Shown: positions 1-8,415, counted from the stretch's first letter. The stretch is DNA of 14,890 bases from Anaerolineaceae bacterium UBA4799 (GCA_002402725.1 DHGL01000036.1:51833-66722); one strand, 5' to 3'. Numbers and translations: made by a program. The notes: generated by a model from the sequence alone, not told the origin.

Positions 1-1538
1 GCCCATTCGGCTTCCGGTTTGACCTTGCCGCCCATGCGGTAGGGATATGTTTCCTGCAGGCGTTTTTCGCAGTTGTCTTCAGGATCGAGTTCATCAATGT
101 AGGCTATTTTCTCGGGCTTGCACAGGGTGCAGCCTTGAATGGCATCGCATGGACGCTGCAGCCCGGCCGGGAGGTTGTTGAAGCCGAAGTGGTCGCAAAC
201 CGGCGCGAAGTAATCAGCATCGCGCTCCACAATCGTGTTCGCGGCGACTCCCCCTTTCCCATCACGGGCAATGCCGTCACCATTTCGTTGAGGATACTTG
301 GCTGAGTCAACGAAGAAACCTTTTTCGACTGCGGCGAAATAACCGCCTGTCTCGATAACCTCCTCCAGGAAAGCCACTGAACGCACCTTTAGGTCTCGGA
401 CCATTTCACCCAGTGGTCCGTTTGTCTTCAATGTCAGTAATTCCTTAATGCCATCCAGCGCAGCCCAGGTCTGTTTGACCGTCTGGATGCCGCGGATGTT
501 GTTGTAATGCCAGGGCACATTGCGGCCTTCGTCAGGCGTGATGGTGCTCTGGATATCCGCGCTGGTGAGCATGGAAATCAGTGTGTCGATGGTGTGTGTG
601 CGGATGGCTTCTTCAATGTCTGCCTCTATGTAGCGTGTGTTCTGCTGGGCGCGCATTTTGAAATCCGAGAAGAAATCGCGCAGCGCCACAGCGTATGGCA
701 GGTCGTACCATAACTTGGGGGCTGGCGGCGCGTTCGGCGGGACGGTGGAGAGACCGATGAGGTCTTTTTCCATACCTACCGCCACTGAGAAGGCGCAGTT
801 AATACCATGCTGCACCATCAGTTCAGGCATCACCAGCCAGCCGGCTTTGGCAGTGGCGTTGGCGTTATGCGCGCCGTCTATCTGGAAGATACGGGCGCCG
901 TTCATGACTTTTTTGGCTTCGGCAGCGTCAACAAATGAGCGGTACATGTTGACATTGCGGTAGAGCACGTTGTATTGCGGATCCTGGTGGGCGCCGTTAA
1001 TGCCTTCCTCGGCAAAAAGCACCGCCACCTCAGGCCCAGCCACACCGGAGACATAGCTGTGGAAATTAATGGGCCGACCGACTTCCTCTTCGATTTGGTC
1101 GCAAGCCTTGCGGCTGGCGCGTATCTGTTTACGGGTGATGGGTACGCCGCCCACTCCTTCAGGTGTGCCTTCCATCAAACCATCAATATGGCTCTGACCA
1201 GTGGTACGGATGACCATCAGGTGGTCTGCTCCATGCCAGGCGGCCATGCGCATGCGTCGGATATCATCCTCAAAACGACCGGAGGCGATCTCAGTGGTCA
1301 CCACACAGCTTGGCTGCGGGTCGATATGCTCGAAGTACTTTGAGGCAGGCAGACCGATACTGTTCTTCAGTGGTGTTGACATATCACGGTAATGGAAAGG
1401 TCCCATGTCCACACCCTCTTGGGGGACATCACGCCAGGTCCAGCCTTTGCGGCGTGGATGGTAATGATCTAAACCTTCAAGGAGATGTTCGATGTTCAGT
1501 TTTAGGTTGGGGTCGAGCGGTTCGGGTATGTTCGTCAT
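1..1538 (-). CDS. oraE: D-ornithine 4,5-aminomutase large subunit OraE (partial, 3' end outside window)
   Basis: Reading from the ATG at 1538, the frame stays open for 512 codons to the window edge. It encodes the large subunit of the adenosylcobalamin- and PLP-dependent enzyme that converts D-ornithine to (2R,4S)-2,4-diaminopentanoate. What is visible is the N-terminal catalytic barrel part of the KamE/OraE family, including stretches such as GQSHIDGLMEGTPEGVGG (114-131) and GVAGPEVAVLFAEEGINGAH (165-184). Near the edge is a cysteine cluster (C464, C470, C473, C490). The family is about 730-740 residues long. In it, the C-terminal Rossmann domain carries the cobalamin-binding DxHxxG motif and the PLP lysine, so both lie outside this window. 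AAGGAT lies about 12 bases upstream of the ATG, and the gap after oraS is 16 bases, so the two subunits are almost certainly co-translated. Identity is secure from sequence plus operon order. Whether the C-terminal domain is intact cannot be seen. Confidence 0.93.
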   Translation of the reverse strand, partial: MTNIPEPLDPNLKLNIEHLLEGLDHYHPRRKGWTWRDVPQEGVDMGPFHYRDMSTPLKNSIGLPASKYFEHIDPQPSCVVTTEIASGRFEDDIRRMRMAAWHGADHLMVIRTTGQSHIDGLMEGTPEGVGGVPITRKQIRASRKACDQIEEEVGRPINFHSYVSGVAGPEVAVLFAEEGINGAHQDPQYNVLYRNVNMYRSFVDAAEAKKVMNGARIFQIDGAHNANATAKAGWLVMPELMVQHGINCAFSVAVGMEKDLIGLSTVPPNAPPAPKLWYDLPYAVALRDFFSDFKMRAQQNTRYIEADIEEAIRTHTIDTLISMLTSADIQSTITPDEGRNVPWHYNNIRGIQTVKQTWAALDGIKELLTLKTNGPLGEMVRDLKVRSVAFLEEVIETGGYFAAVEKGFFVDSAKYPQRNGDGIARDGKGGVAANTIVERDADYFAPVCDHFGFNNLPAGLQRPCDAIQGCTLCKPEKIAYIDELDPEDNCEKRLQETYPYRMGGKVKPEAEW

Positions 1539-1554
1539 TGATCTAATTATCCTT

Positions 1555-1905
1555 TCAGAACAATCCCGAGAGGATTTCTTTATCTGTATTAATCAACTTC
1601 GCGGCAGTGGGTATGTTCACCCCTTGCTTTTCGGCTACTTTGAGTACAACATGCCCGGCACCCTTACCCAGCAGACCGGCTTCGAGCACGCGCTCCACCA
1701 CACCATGGGCGGTGATGCTGTCAATACCCATCCGCAGCAGCACTGAGCGCTCAATCGAGGGTGAGGTGTGGGTTCGGGCAAGGTCAACGATTGGCTCCAC
1801 CAGCCTATCACATAGCTGCCAGAAGCGTTCTTTCAACTTCTCGTCGCTGAGGTTGCTCAGCTCCTTCTGACGTTCCTCAAATCGTTTAATGCGGTCTTCA
1901 ACCAT
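1555..1905 (-). CDS. oraS: D-ornithine 4,5-aminomutase small subunit OraS
   Basis: This 116-residue protein matches the size and character of OraS, the small partner of OraE (about 120 residues in Clostridium sticklandii). It starts with a charged helical segment (VEDRIKRFEERQKELSNLSD), followed by a helical body with the stretch ERSVLLRMGIDSITAHGV, the sort seen in aminomutase small subunits. OraS and OraE together form the aminomutase. OraS has no catalytic centre of its own and is needed for assembly of the complex. The ATG at 1905 is preceded by GGAG eight bases upstream. The gene sits 16 bases after ortB and 16 bases before oraE, the same order as in characterised clostridial clusters. 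No oddities are seen. Confidence 0.93.
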   Translation of the reverse strand: MVEDRIKRFEERQKELSNLSDEKLKERFWQLCDRLVEPIVDLARTHTSPSIERSVLLRMGIDSITAHGVVERVLEAGLLGKGAGHVVLKVAEKQGVNIPTAAKLINTDKEILSGLF

Positions 1906-1921
1906 TGGTCGTCTCCAGTTA

Positions 1922-3343
1922 TTATGAAGATATAAGACGGGTCAGAAATTGTTCCCTGATCCAATCCGGGGTTTTCTTAATATCCTGCGCCAGGAAAGTA
2001 ATATCATTTTCCGACCAGATGGATGGCGCGAGTCGTTTCCCCGCATTCTGCAGATATTCAAGGCGCAGGCGGTCGATATCCTGTACTTTGCCCTGAACCT
2101 GTTCAAGTTTCTCGGGAATGATGATGGTTTTGCCTGGAACGTCGTCCACCGGGTTGCCACGAAGGATATCAATACCGTTCTCACGGGCGAAGGACAGCTG
2201 GCTGTTCTGGTGTTTTCCCGCGCCAGTGTATTCGGTCTCTTGAACCACCACAATCTGTTCGCGCTCCATCTGCCGTGCCAATGTGACGGCGGCGGTGAGG
2301 CTGATATTCCCGGCGGGACCGCGTTCAAGGCCCTCCAGTTTAGTAAGCAGTTCTGTTATGTAGAATACCTCTCCCTGCGTCACCAGCTGATATTCATCCA
2401 TGTAGCGCAGGCTGCGCGCAGCGTTACGGGGAACATCAACGCGGTCTGGCCAGGTGGCAAAAGGTACACCAAAACCCGTGTGACCTGTAGTGAATGATTT
2501 GCGATTGAAATCATGATCAGACGCCATGTGCAACCCATGTAGATCGACCGAGCAGGCTACCATACGGGTGGAGTTGCAGCCAGCGTGCAGCAAACCGCGA
2601 GCTGTTCCGGTAAGGTTGCCGCCCCCTGCATGTGTGATGACCACCGCATCGGGATCGCGCTGGTACGTGGCGCGGGTTTGCTCAGCAATCTCCACTCCCA
2701 GGCTTTCGACCCCACGGATGCCGAATGGGGTATACAGGCTGGCGTTGAAAAATCCGGTCTCTTCAAGCGTGCGCAATTGCATGTAGAAAAGCTCCGGACC
2801 GACCGTTAGCTTGAGCACTTCGGCACCGTAAGCTTCGCAGGCGCGGCCTTTCTCAATGATCTCCGGTTGCCCGACACCACGGCTGTCATACACTTCCTGG
2901 ACAATAATGCATTTTAAATTACGTTGCGCCGCCTGAGAGGCTACAGCAGCGCCATAATTCCCGCTGGTGGCGGCGATCATGCCGGCATAACCTTTGCGGG
3001 CGGCTTCATATGCGCTGATGGAAGCGCGGCGGGCTTTGAAACTCCCCGAGGCATTGGTAGCTTCATCCTTAACCAGGATGGTCGCACCTTTACCGGGCGC
3101 AGAAATCCTGCGCACCGCTTCCGTCAGGTTTCGTAATTCGTAAAGTGGCGTATTTCCCACCTTGGTTTCATGCTGGATGCGGAAGATTTCATCCATGGTG
3201 TAACCGGTATCACGCATCATGGCTTCATAATCGAAAGCAACCGGGCTGGATATGTATTCCTCATAATCCATGCCCATGGAGGACCTCATGATTTCATTTT
3301 TACGCGCCATCACCGCCGCGTAGCTCATATCCCTGCCCGTCAT
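1922..3343 (-). CDS. ortB: 2-amino-4-oxopentanoate thiolase, PLP-binding beta subunit OrtB
   Basis: A 473-residue PLP enzyme of the threonine-synthase-like fold. With OrtA it cleaves 2-amino-4-oxopentanoate with CoA to acetyl-CoA and alanine (D-alanine in the clostridial enzyme), the carbon-yielding step of ornithine fermentation. The PLP lysine is K103 in NASGSFKARR (97-106). TSGNYGAA (126-133) and the glycine-rich phosphate cradle HAGGGNLTG (238-246) are the other expected cofactor motifs. The length equals the family's usual length of about 470. The ATG at 3343 overlaps the ortA stop (TCAT on the plus strand at 3340-3343), with GGAG about eight bases upstream, so translation is coupled to ortA. 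A second ATG five codons in is possible but has a poorly spaced ribosome site. The ortA-ortB pairing makes other threonine-synthase-fold functions unlikely. Confidence 0.94.
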   Translation of the reverse strand: MTGRDMSYAAVMARKNEIMRSSMGMDYEEYISSPVAFDYEAMMRDTGYTMDEIFRIQHETKVGNTPLYELRNLTEAVRRISAPGKGATILVKDEATNASGSFKARRASISAYEAARKGYAGMIAATSGNYGAAVASQAAQRNLKCIIVQEVYDSRGVGQPEIIEKGRACEAYGAEVLKLTVGPELFYMQLRTLEETGFFNASLYTPFGIRGVESLGVEIAEQTRATYQRDPDAVVITHAGGGNLTGTARGLLHAGCNSTRMVACSVDLHGLHMASDHDFNRKSFTTGHTGFGVPFATWPDRVDVPRNAARSLRYMDEYQLVTQGEVFYITELLTKLEGLERGPAGNISLTAAVTLARQMEREQIVVVQETEYTGAGKHQNSQLSFARENGIDILRGNPVDDVPGKTIIIPEKLEQVQGKVQDIDRLRLEYLQNAGKRLAPSIWSENDITFLAQDIKKTPDWIREQFLTRLISS

Positions 3344-3624
3344 TTTTCGTACTCCGTTCCGATGGTCAACAATTCAGGTACGACCGTGCCGAAACTATGG
3401 TGGTAGCTGGGATTAATGACTTTAAGCTCGCCGCTTAACTCACGCCCAATGATGGTCTTAACACGAACCACCAGACCGATTTCTGCGTCATCAAGGAGAA
3501 ATCCAGAAACCCTGAGAATGAATGGCACCTGCTTCGTATCCGCCGGCAGCGATGCTGCCCGTTCCTCAGGTTTTAGTACTACCTGCTCGATCTCGACCCA
3601 GGTTCCTTTAGGAATGATGCTCAT
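3340..3624 (-). CDS. ortA: 2-amino-4-oxopentanoate thiolase, alpha subunit OrtA
   Basis: A small (94-residue) partner of OrtB, needed for thiolysis of 2-amino-4-oxopentanoate. Visible signatures are the N-terminal KGTWVEIEQVVLKPEERA (6-23), which closely resembles OrtA proteins of Clostridium as I remember them, and VRVKTIIGRELSGEL further on. I place the start at the ATG at 3624, not at the in-frame TTG at 3642. GGAG lies eight bases upstream of this ATG, whereas the TTG has no ribosome site, and the result is the usual family length. This leaves 31 bases after ord and a 4-base stop/start overlap with ortB. Recognition rests on both the sequence and its fixed position between ord and ortB. 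Confidence 0.92.
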   Translation of the reverse strand: MSIIPKGTWVEIEQVVLKPEERAASLPADTKQVPFILRVSGFLLDDAEIGLVVRVKTIIGRELSGELKVINPSYHHSFGTVVPELLTIGTEYEK

Positions 3625-3655
3625 TGTGATTACTCCAGACAATTCATTGCCGGGG

Positions 3656-4696
3656 TCAAATCTGACGCCGGTAAGCGCTTTCCCCCATCAACGCAGCGGG
3701 GGCAGGCAGGTCGATCATCCGTTTAAGCCCCGGTGTGGCAGCTACCACACGCGGGATCATGTTGACCGCCAAACCCATTGTGGCAACCCCACCGGCAATC
3801 TCTGGTTTGAGCGCCATGTGGATCTCGGGTTTGCCAAAAATATGAATATAGTCACCAGTGTCCTGCCCCTCGAGATGGGGATGGACCTGTTGAGGGTGGA
3901 TAAGGCGGATAACTTCTTTATCACCCCTGTAACCGATACCGGTATGTGCGCAGCCGGCAACCATGCCCGGTTGTACTTTGACGTGTGCAGTTTCACGGTA
4001 TACATTGCTGATGATTGGTTCACGCGTTTGTTCAATGCGATCCACACCCAGGCCCAGCGCATCGCTAATCATGTGGATAGATTCGGGGAAACCCACATGC
4101 CCGACGATGGACCCATCTTCAATGCCTGACTTGAAGGCGGCAGGAGTAATGCCCACGCCCTGGGATCTCATCACCGTGGGGCCGTATGGGCTCAGGTCAT
4201 TCACGCGGGAAGCTTCGATACGCTCGACCGTGTGATTCCCGCCGGATAACACCACCACCAGCAGGTCGAGTACGAAACCGGGGTTAACACCGGTTCCCAA
4301 TACCGTGACCTTGTTGGCTTTACATAACGCATCTAGCTGAGCAGCCAGTTTCGGGTTCTGCGCGTAGGGGTCCGCCATTTCTTCGGCGATGGAGATACAG
4401 TTAATACCCGCATTGATGATTTTCTTAAGATCCGAAATTTGCTCGGTTAACCAGGATGTTGTGGCAATGACCACGATATCTACTTTCATTTTATCCAGGA
4501 CGGATTCGGGATTTGAGGTGACGGTAACACCCAGGTTACGCTCAACCTTTAATACCTCTCCAAGGTCCTTACCCGCGTAATCAAGGCGGGCATCGACCGC
4601 CGCGACGATTTGCAGGCCGGGTTTTTCAAGCATCAAGCGCGCCATGCCGCTACCCATTGCACCCAGCCCCCATTGTAAAACACGAATAGGCTTCAT
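3656..4696 (-). CDS. ord: 2,4-diaminopentanoate dehydrogenase Ord
   Basis: A 346-residue NAD(P)-dependent oxidoreductase that deaminates 2,4-diaminopentanoate to 2-amino-4-oxopentanoate and ammonia, the middle step between OraSE and OrtAB. The N-terminal Rossmann loop is WGLGAMGSGMAR (9-20, GxGxMG). It is followed by AAVDARLDYAGKDLGE, and GTGVNPGF (134-141) begins the substrate-binding region, as in dihydrodipicolinate-reductase-like dehydrogenases. The ATG at 4696 has AGGAG about seven bases upstream. This is the first gene of the operon. I see no convincing -35/-10 pair in the 110 bases before it and no terminator behind the upstream methyltransferase gene, so read-through from there is possible. 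The general oxidoreductase call alone would be ambiguous; the operon fixes the substrate. Confidence 0.93.
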   Translation of the reverse strand: MKPIRVLQWGLGAMGSGMARLMLEKPGLQIVAAVDARLDYAGKDLGEVLKVERNLGVTVTSNPESVLDKMKVDIVVIATTSWLTEQISDLKKIINAGINCISIAEEMADPYAQNPKLAAQLDALCKANKVTVLGTGVNPGFVLDLLVVVLSGGNHTVERIEASRVNDLSPYGPTVMRSQGVGITPAAFKSGIEDGSIVGHVGFPESIHMISDALGLGVDRIEQTREPIISNVYRETAHVKVQPGMVAGCAHTGIGYRGDKEVIRLIHPQQVHPHLEGQDTGDYIHIFGKPEIHMALKPEIAGGVATMGLAVNMIPRVVAATPGLKRMIDLPAPAALMGESAYRRQI

Positions 4697-4806
4697 TTAG
4701 ACTCCTGAATAATATTAAGATTTGATAGACAATCGAATTTTAACATAGAAGGGAGAGGGAAGCGCCAGAAAGATGAAAGGCATCAAGAAGACTCGATAAA
4801 ACACAT
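4697..4806 (-). other. Leader region between the methyltransferase gene and ord
   Basis: These 110 bases separate ord from the upstream gene on the same strand. They contain the ord ribosome site (AGGAG near 4703-4707, read on the minus strand) and an A+T-rich stretch around 4705-4750. No hairpin with a T-tract, no recognisable riboswitch and no good promoter hexamer pair can be seen. Any control of the ornithine operon by an activator would act here, but nothing in the sequence identifies it. Confidence 0.4.
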
Positions 4807-5970
4807 TCACAGCGCATAGATATTGAATTCCACCGGCAGACCGCCGTTGATTAGAAAGTGAGATGTGCGCGGCACAGGCAAACCGAGATTGGCAGTAAGC
4901 CGTTTGTCATAGCAGAGGATACCTGCCTGCCAGTTTGCGAAGTTTGCAGCAATGAGGCTGCCAAAACGGGCGTAAAGATCGCGCAAATCTTTGTTTCCGC
5001 TTACGCGCACACCGTAAGGAGGATTGGTGATGATCCAGCCTGGATTTTCACCTGGTGCCACCAGTTCTGAGATGGACTGACGATTAAATTTAATGACCGC
5101 TTTCAGTCCTGCGCGTGAAGCGTTTGATGCTGCTGCCTGAATGGCGCCCTGGTCGCGGTCATAACCGAAGATTTGCAGTTCCTGGCGGGTTATTCCAGCC
5201 CGGGCGGATTGAAGTATCTTTTCCCATTCGGGGGGATTAAAGGTCGCCCATTGCTTGAATGCAAAATCCCTGACAATCCCCGGTGGGATGTTACTGGTGA
5301 GTAAGGCGGCTTCGATAGGAATGGTGCCGGAGCCACAGAACGGATCGAGCAGCGGAATTGAGCTGCTCCAGCCGGAAAGCAATAACAAGCCAGCGGCCAG
5401 AGTCTCACGCATAGGCGCTTTGGCGCTCTCCTGCCGGTAACCGCGCTTGTGCAGCAGTGTCCCCGAGCTGTCAATGCTGATGGTGCACAGGTCGTTCACC
5501 AACCGCACAAGCACAAGCTGACCGTTCTTATCAGCTTTGGCTTGCTTCTTTGAAGCGGAAAAGTGGTCATTGATGGCGCCCAATATCCTTTCGGCTACCG
5601 CGTCGGAATGATAAAGGCGCGATTTATGACAGGTTACCGAGAGTTGGACAGGCTGACCGGGGGTCAGGTAGCGTTCCCACTCCAGGCGGGAGGCTTTCTT
5701 ACGCAATTCTGCGAAGGCAGCGGCGTAGAACTCGCCGAGCCTGACGCTGACACGGCTGGCAGTACGCAAATATAAGTTGGAACGATATATATCCTCAATA
5801 GGGCCTGAAAGGAGCATGCCGCCGGGTTCCTCGCCGGACGCAAATCTTATGTTCCCCGTTGCCGGAGGTTCAATATTCACAGGCGTCAGGCTGAGCGCTT
5901 TGAGTTCACGGGCGAGAGCAACCTCAAGACCCGGAGCGCAGGATACGAAGAAATTAAGTTGTTCAGGCAT
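4807..5970 (-). CDS. THUMP-domain class I RNA methyltransferase (RlmL/YpsC/Trm14-like family)
   Basis: This 387-residue protein belongs to the family of SAM-dependent RNA guanine-N2 methyltransferases that includes the RlmL half of E. coli RlmKL (23S rRNA G2445). The N-terminal part (about 7-170) starts with FFVSCAPGLEVALARELK, typical of this family's ferredoxin-like/THUMP region. The methyltransferase domain has the SAM motif LLDPFCGSGTIPIEAALL (207-224), the acidic FGYDRD (268-273) and the catalytic NPPYG (316-320). The length is right for a single-activity RlmL-type enzyme without the RlmK domain. The ATG at 5970 lies inside the end of the radical SAM gene (8-base overlap), which indicates coupled translation. 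It probably methylates a guanine in 23S rRNA, but a tRNA target (Trm14-like) cannot be excluded from sequence. Confidence 0.88.
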   Translation of the reverse strand: MPEQLNFFVSCAPGLEVALARELKALSLTPVNIEPPATGNIRFASGEEPGGMLLSGPIEDIYRSNLYLRTASRVSVRLGEFYAAAFAELRKKASRLEWERYLTPGQPVQLSVTCHKSRLYHSDAVAERILGAINDHFSASKKQAKADKNGQLVLVRLVNDLCTISIDSSGTLLHKRGYRQESAKAPMRETLAAGLLLLSGWSSSIPLLDPFCGSGTIPIEAALLTSNIPPGIVRDFAFKQWATFNPPEWEKILQSARAGITRQELQIFGYDRDQGAIQAAASNASRAGLKAVIKFNRQSISELVAPGENPGWIITNPPYGVRVSGNKDLRDLYARFGSLIAANFANWQAGILCYDKRLTANLGLPVPRTSHFLINGGLPVEFNIYAL

Positions 5971-7732
5971 GGTTTTTCCCGATTCCTGAACGTGGCGAAG
6001 GTATGCGGTTTTTATTGGTTATTTGTTGACCACTTTTACGCGACTCTAGATTGCCTGTAATCATTTGTTTTTGCATTGACTTGCGGTGCAGGTTCTTTTC
6101 AACAAATAATTTGTTCCCGGTAAACGGGTCTTTTTCAGTGTAATACATCACGCTGGCGTAAGTTAAAGGAGTGGGGGTGAAGATTTGAACCTGTTCAGGG
6201 TGCACCTTTAATTCACTGGATACATACTTGTGCAGGGCTTTCATTTCCCGTTCACTACTGCCAGGATACGCCGCGATGAGATAATAGCTGAGATATTGCT
6301 CTTTTCCTGCCTGACGTGAAAATTCGAAGAACTTCTCGCGGAACTTGCGCAATGATTCGAGAGAGGGTTTTCCCATCAGGCTCAACACAATCGGGTCTGT
6401 GTGTTCGGGGGCGACCTTCAGCTGCCCGGAAGTATGAAAGCGGGTGATGTCCTGCAGATATTGCATACCGCATTGGCGGTCTGCCAGAACCATATCGTAG
6501 CGGATACCGGAACCGACGCTGACCTTTTTTATTCCGGGAAGGCGGCGCAATTTTCGTAAGAGTTCGATCTGCCCTGAGTGATCGATGCGCAGCGCAGGGC
6601 AAATGTCGGGATAAAGACAGCGCTTATCTTCACAGGCTCCGGAGGTCAGTTTCTTGCGACATTCAAATCCGTACATGTTGGCGGTGGGACCACTCAGGTC
6701 ATTGATGATTCCATTGAATTCCGGGTGATGGGAAATCTGCTCAGCTTCATTGAGAATTGATGCCTCGCTGCGTGAAACCACTGTTCTACCTTCATGAACA
6801 GCGATGGCGCAAAAGTTACACTCTCCATAGCACCCCCGATGGGTGGGAATTGAGAATTGGATTGTCTGCAGGGCTTTCACAGAGCCTTGTTGTTCGTAGT
6901 ATGGATGATGAAGGCGCTCATAACCCAGGTTATAGATGCGGTCGAGTGCTTCTGTAGAGAGGGCAGGAGGTGGAGGGTTCTGCACCAGATAACGGTCGCC
7001 CTTCTTTTGAGCTAGCCCGCGCGCGGTGAGGGGGTCGTTGTTGTGATAAAAGAGGTGGAACATGTGGATGAACGCATCAGCATCTGCAGAGACTTCCTCA
7101 AAGGATGGCAGCTCCAGGTATGTGGGAGGATAATCACGCGCGAGGTAACATAATCCACGAATTTCGAGCGGGGAACGTTTTTCATGTAAGGCTTTGGCGA
7201 GCTCTACTATGCTGCCATCCGCCATGCCGTAAAGCAGGTAATCAGCTTTTGAATCAAAAAGGATAGGCGCGCGCAGGCGGTCTGTCCAGTAATCGTAATG
7301 GGTGATGCGTCTAAGGCTGGCTTCAATACCTCCCAGGACGATAGGAACCGTGTTCTTGTGGTAATGCTTGATGAGATTGGTGTAAGCAATTACCGCCCGG
7401 TCAGGGCGGCGATTATTGACACCACCCGGGGTAAAGTCATCAGAACGTCGCTTACGCAACGTTGCTGTGTAGTTCGCCACCATCGAATCTACAGTACCCG
7501 CGCTGACACCCCAGAAAAGGGCTGGTTCACCCAGTCGGCTGATGTCCACATGGCTGGAAATATCCGGCTGGGCGATGACCGCCACCTTGTAGCCTTCAGA
7601 CATCAGGATCTTGCCAACCACGGCCACACCACTGTATGGGGTATCGATATAGGAATCGCCGGATACCAGGATTACATCCGCTTGTTCCCAGCCCAGATGG
7701 GCAAATTCTTCACGCGTGGTTGGAATGAACAC
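5963..7732 (-). CDS. ygiQ: YgiQ family radical SAM protein
   Basis: A 589-residue protein of the YgiQ (UPF0313) radical SAM family, whose reaction is not established. The N-terminal region (about 10-150) is the cobalamin-domain-like part: GWEQADVILVSGDSYID (14-30) and IVLGGIEASLRR (131-142). The radical SAM [4Fe-4S] motif is HRGCYGECNFC (298-308), with C301, C305 and C308 spaced CxxxCxxC. A second cysteine group follows (C358, C367, C372, C378), which the family also has. The tail from about residue 555 is basic and looks disordered. The start is the GTG at 7732: an in-frame TAA lies just upstream, and the protein aligns with YgiQ from its first residues. The ribosome site is weak (AGGT). The promoter at 7760-7768 lies right before it, and it probably heads a two-gene unit with the RNA methyltransferase. 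Confidence 0.92.
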   Translation of the reverse strand: MFIPTTREEFAHLGWEQADVILVSGDSYIDTPYSGVAVVGKILMSEGYKVAVIAQPDISSHVDISRLGEPALFWGVSAGTVDSMVANYTATLRKRRSDDFTPGGVNNRRPDRAVIAYTNLIKHYHKNTVPIVLGGIEASLRRITHYDYWTDRLRAPILFDSKADYLLYGMADGSIVELAKALHEKRSPLEIRGLCYLARDYPPTYLELPSFEEVSADADAFIHMFHLFYHNNDPLTARGLAQKKGDRYLVQNPPPPALSTEALDRIYNLGYERLHHPYYEQQGSVKALQTIQFSIPTHRGCYGECNFCAIAVHEGRTVVSRSEASILNEAEQISHHPEFNGIINDLSGPTANMYGFECRKKLTSGACEDKRCLYPDICPALRIDHSGQIELLRKLRRLPGIKKVSVGSGIRYDMVLADRQCGMQYLQDITRFHTSGQLKVAPEHTDPIVLSLMGKPSLESLRKFREKFFEFSRQAGKEQYLSYYLIAAYPGSSEREMKALHKYVSSELKVHPEQVQIFTPTPLTYASVMYYTEKDPFTGNKLFVEKNLHRKSMQKQMITGNLESRKSGQQITNKNRIPSPRSGIGKNHA

Positions 7733-7759
7733 AGTTTTTACCTGTTATGCAATAAGCCG

Positions 7760-7768
7760 AGTATAACA
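7760..7768 (-). promoter_or_regulatory. Extended -10 promoter of ygiQ
   Basis: On the minus strand TGTTATACT is an extended -10 element (TGn followed by TATACT) about 28 bases upstream of the GTG start at 7732. Seventeen bases further upstream TTTCCA gives a partial -35 (4 of 6 matches to TTGACA). The expected transcript start is near 7753, leaving a leader of about 20 bases. The element lies in the only sizeable gap between the FKBP terminator and ygiQ. Confidence 0.6.
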
Positions 7769-7834
7769 TCCCGGATTGCAAGTGGAAAAAAAGTAGCAAA
7801 AAAACATAATAGCACATTTCAATTTAGCCTTGAT

Positions 7835-7859
7835 AAAAAAAAGCAGCCTCGCGGCTGCT
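7835..7859 (-). terminator. Intrinsic terminator of the FKBP gene
   Basis: Read on the minus strand, a 7-bp perfect stem (AGCAGCC/GGCTGCT) closes a 4-base loop GCGA and is followed directly by a run of eight T. It begins seven bases after the FKBP stop codon. This is a textbook Rho-independent terminator and separates the FKBP gene from ygiQ. No matching T-tract lies on the plus strand, so it acts in one direction. Confidence 0.93.
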
Positions 7860-7866
7860 GCTAATA

Positions 7867-8376
7867 TCAGTGATCAAAGTGGTTGTGATCCTCCATATGT
7901 ACGTGGTCGTGGTCAAGTTCCTCGCTGGTTGGCAGCCGGAGCGCGATGATCTTCACATCAAATTCCAGATCACGCCCGGCGAGCGGATGATTGAAATCCA
8001 GCGTCACGGTATCGGCTGTGATTTCTTCAACAAAAGCAGAGGATTCAAGCCCTTCGTCATCCTCGACCGTTACTTCCATGTCAACTTCGAGGGGGAAGTC
8101 CTCAGGGAATTCACTACGTGGGAGTTCTACAACGTCTTCCTCAGAGTATTTGCCATAACCATCTTCAGCTTTGACACTCACATGTTTTGAATCGCCGATC
8201 GCCATTCCCTCAATGGCAGTTTCCAGACCGGGAATGATATGACCGTGGCCCTGAATGAACAGCAAGGGGTCATCTTCTGGAGCCTGATCGACGATTTCAT
8301 CTTCTATCTTCAATTCATACGCCATGCTGACAACCAGGTCTTTGGTTACTTTCAGTAGATCGATTGATGGGTTCAA
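7867..8376 (-). CDS. slyD: SlyD-like FKBP-type peptidyl-prolyl cis-trans isomerase
   Basis: A 169-residue prolyl isomerase and folding chaperone of the SlyD group. The FKBP halves are VTKDLVVSMAYELK (10-23) with PLLFIQGHGHIIPGLETAIEGM (37-58), and TLDFNHPLAGRDLEFDVKI (125-143). Between them is the insert-in-flap chaperone domain (about 70-125), rich in E and D. The C-terminus (155-169) is a run of His and Asp residues, which could bind Ni, Zn or Cu as the SlyD tail does. The start appears to be the TTG at 8376: the FKBP fold begins around residue 9, and the first in-frame ATG falls at residue 18, inside the first conserved strand. The ribosome site is weak (GAGAG close to the TTG). It is a single-gene transcript with its own promoter and terminator. 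There is no signal peptide, so the protein is cytoplasmic. Confidence 0.92.
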   Translation of the reverse strand: MNPSIDLLKVTKDLVVSMAYELKIEDEIVDQAPEDDPLLFIQGHGHIIPGLETAIEGMAIGDSKHVSVKAEDGYGKYSEEDVVELPRSEFPEDFPLEVDMEVTVEDDEGLESSAFVEEITADTVTLDFNHPLAGRDLEFDVKIIALRLPTSEELDHDHVHMEDHNHFDH

Positions 8377-8415
8377 TTTTTCTCTCTTTCTTATCCAAAT
8401 AGGAAATGAGCCATG

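Noticed and set aside
637..1746. Several overlapping plus-strand frames of 60-120 residues at the left end
   Set aside because: The minus strand is one continuous oraE frame from 1538 to the edge, followed by oraS, so these are shadows.
3625..3642. Upstream TTG start for ortA at 3642
   Set aside because: There is no ribosome site before it. GGAG lies between it and the ATG at 3624, which gives the usual family length.
3416..4129. Plus-strand open frame of 237 residues opposite ortA and ord
   Set aside because: It lies antisense to two recognised operon genes and has no family resemblance and no ribosome site. It is a shadow frame.
7298..7864. Plus-strand open frame of 188 residues opposite the start of ygiQ
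   Set aside because: It runs through the ygiQ promoter and the FKBP terminator and shows no domain. It is a by-product of ygiQ codon use.
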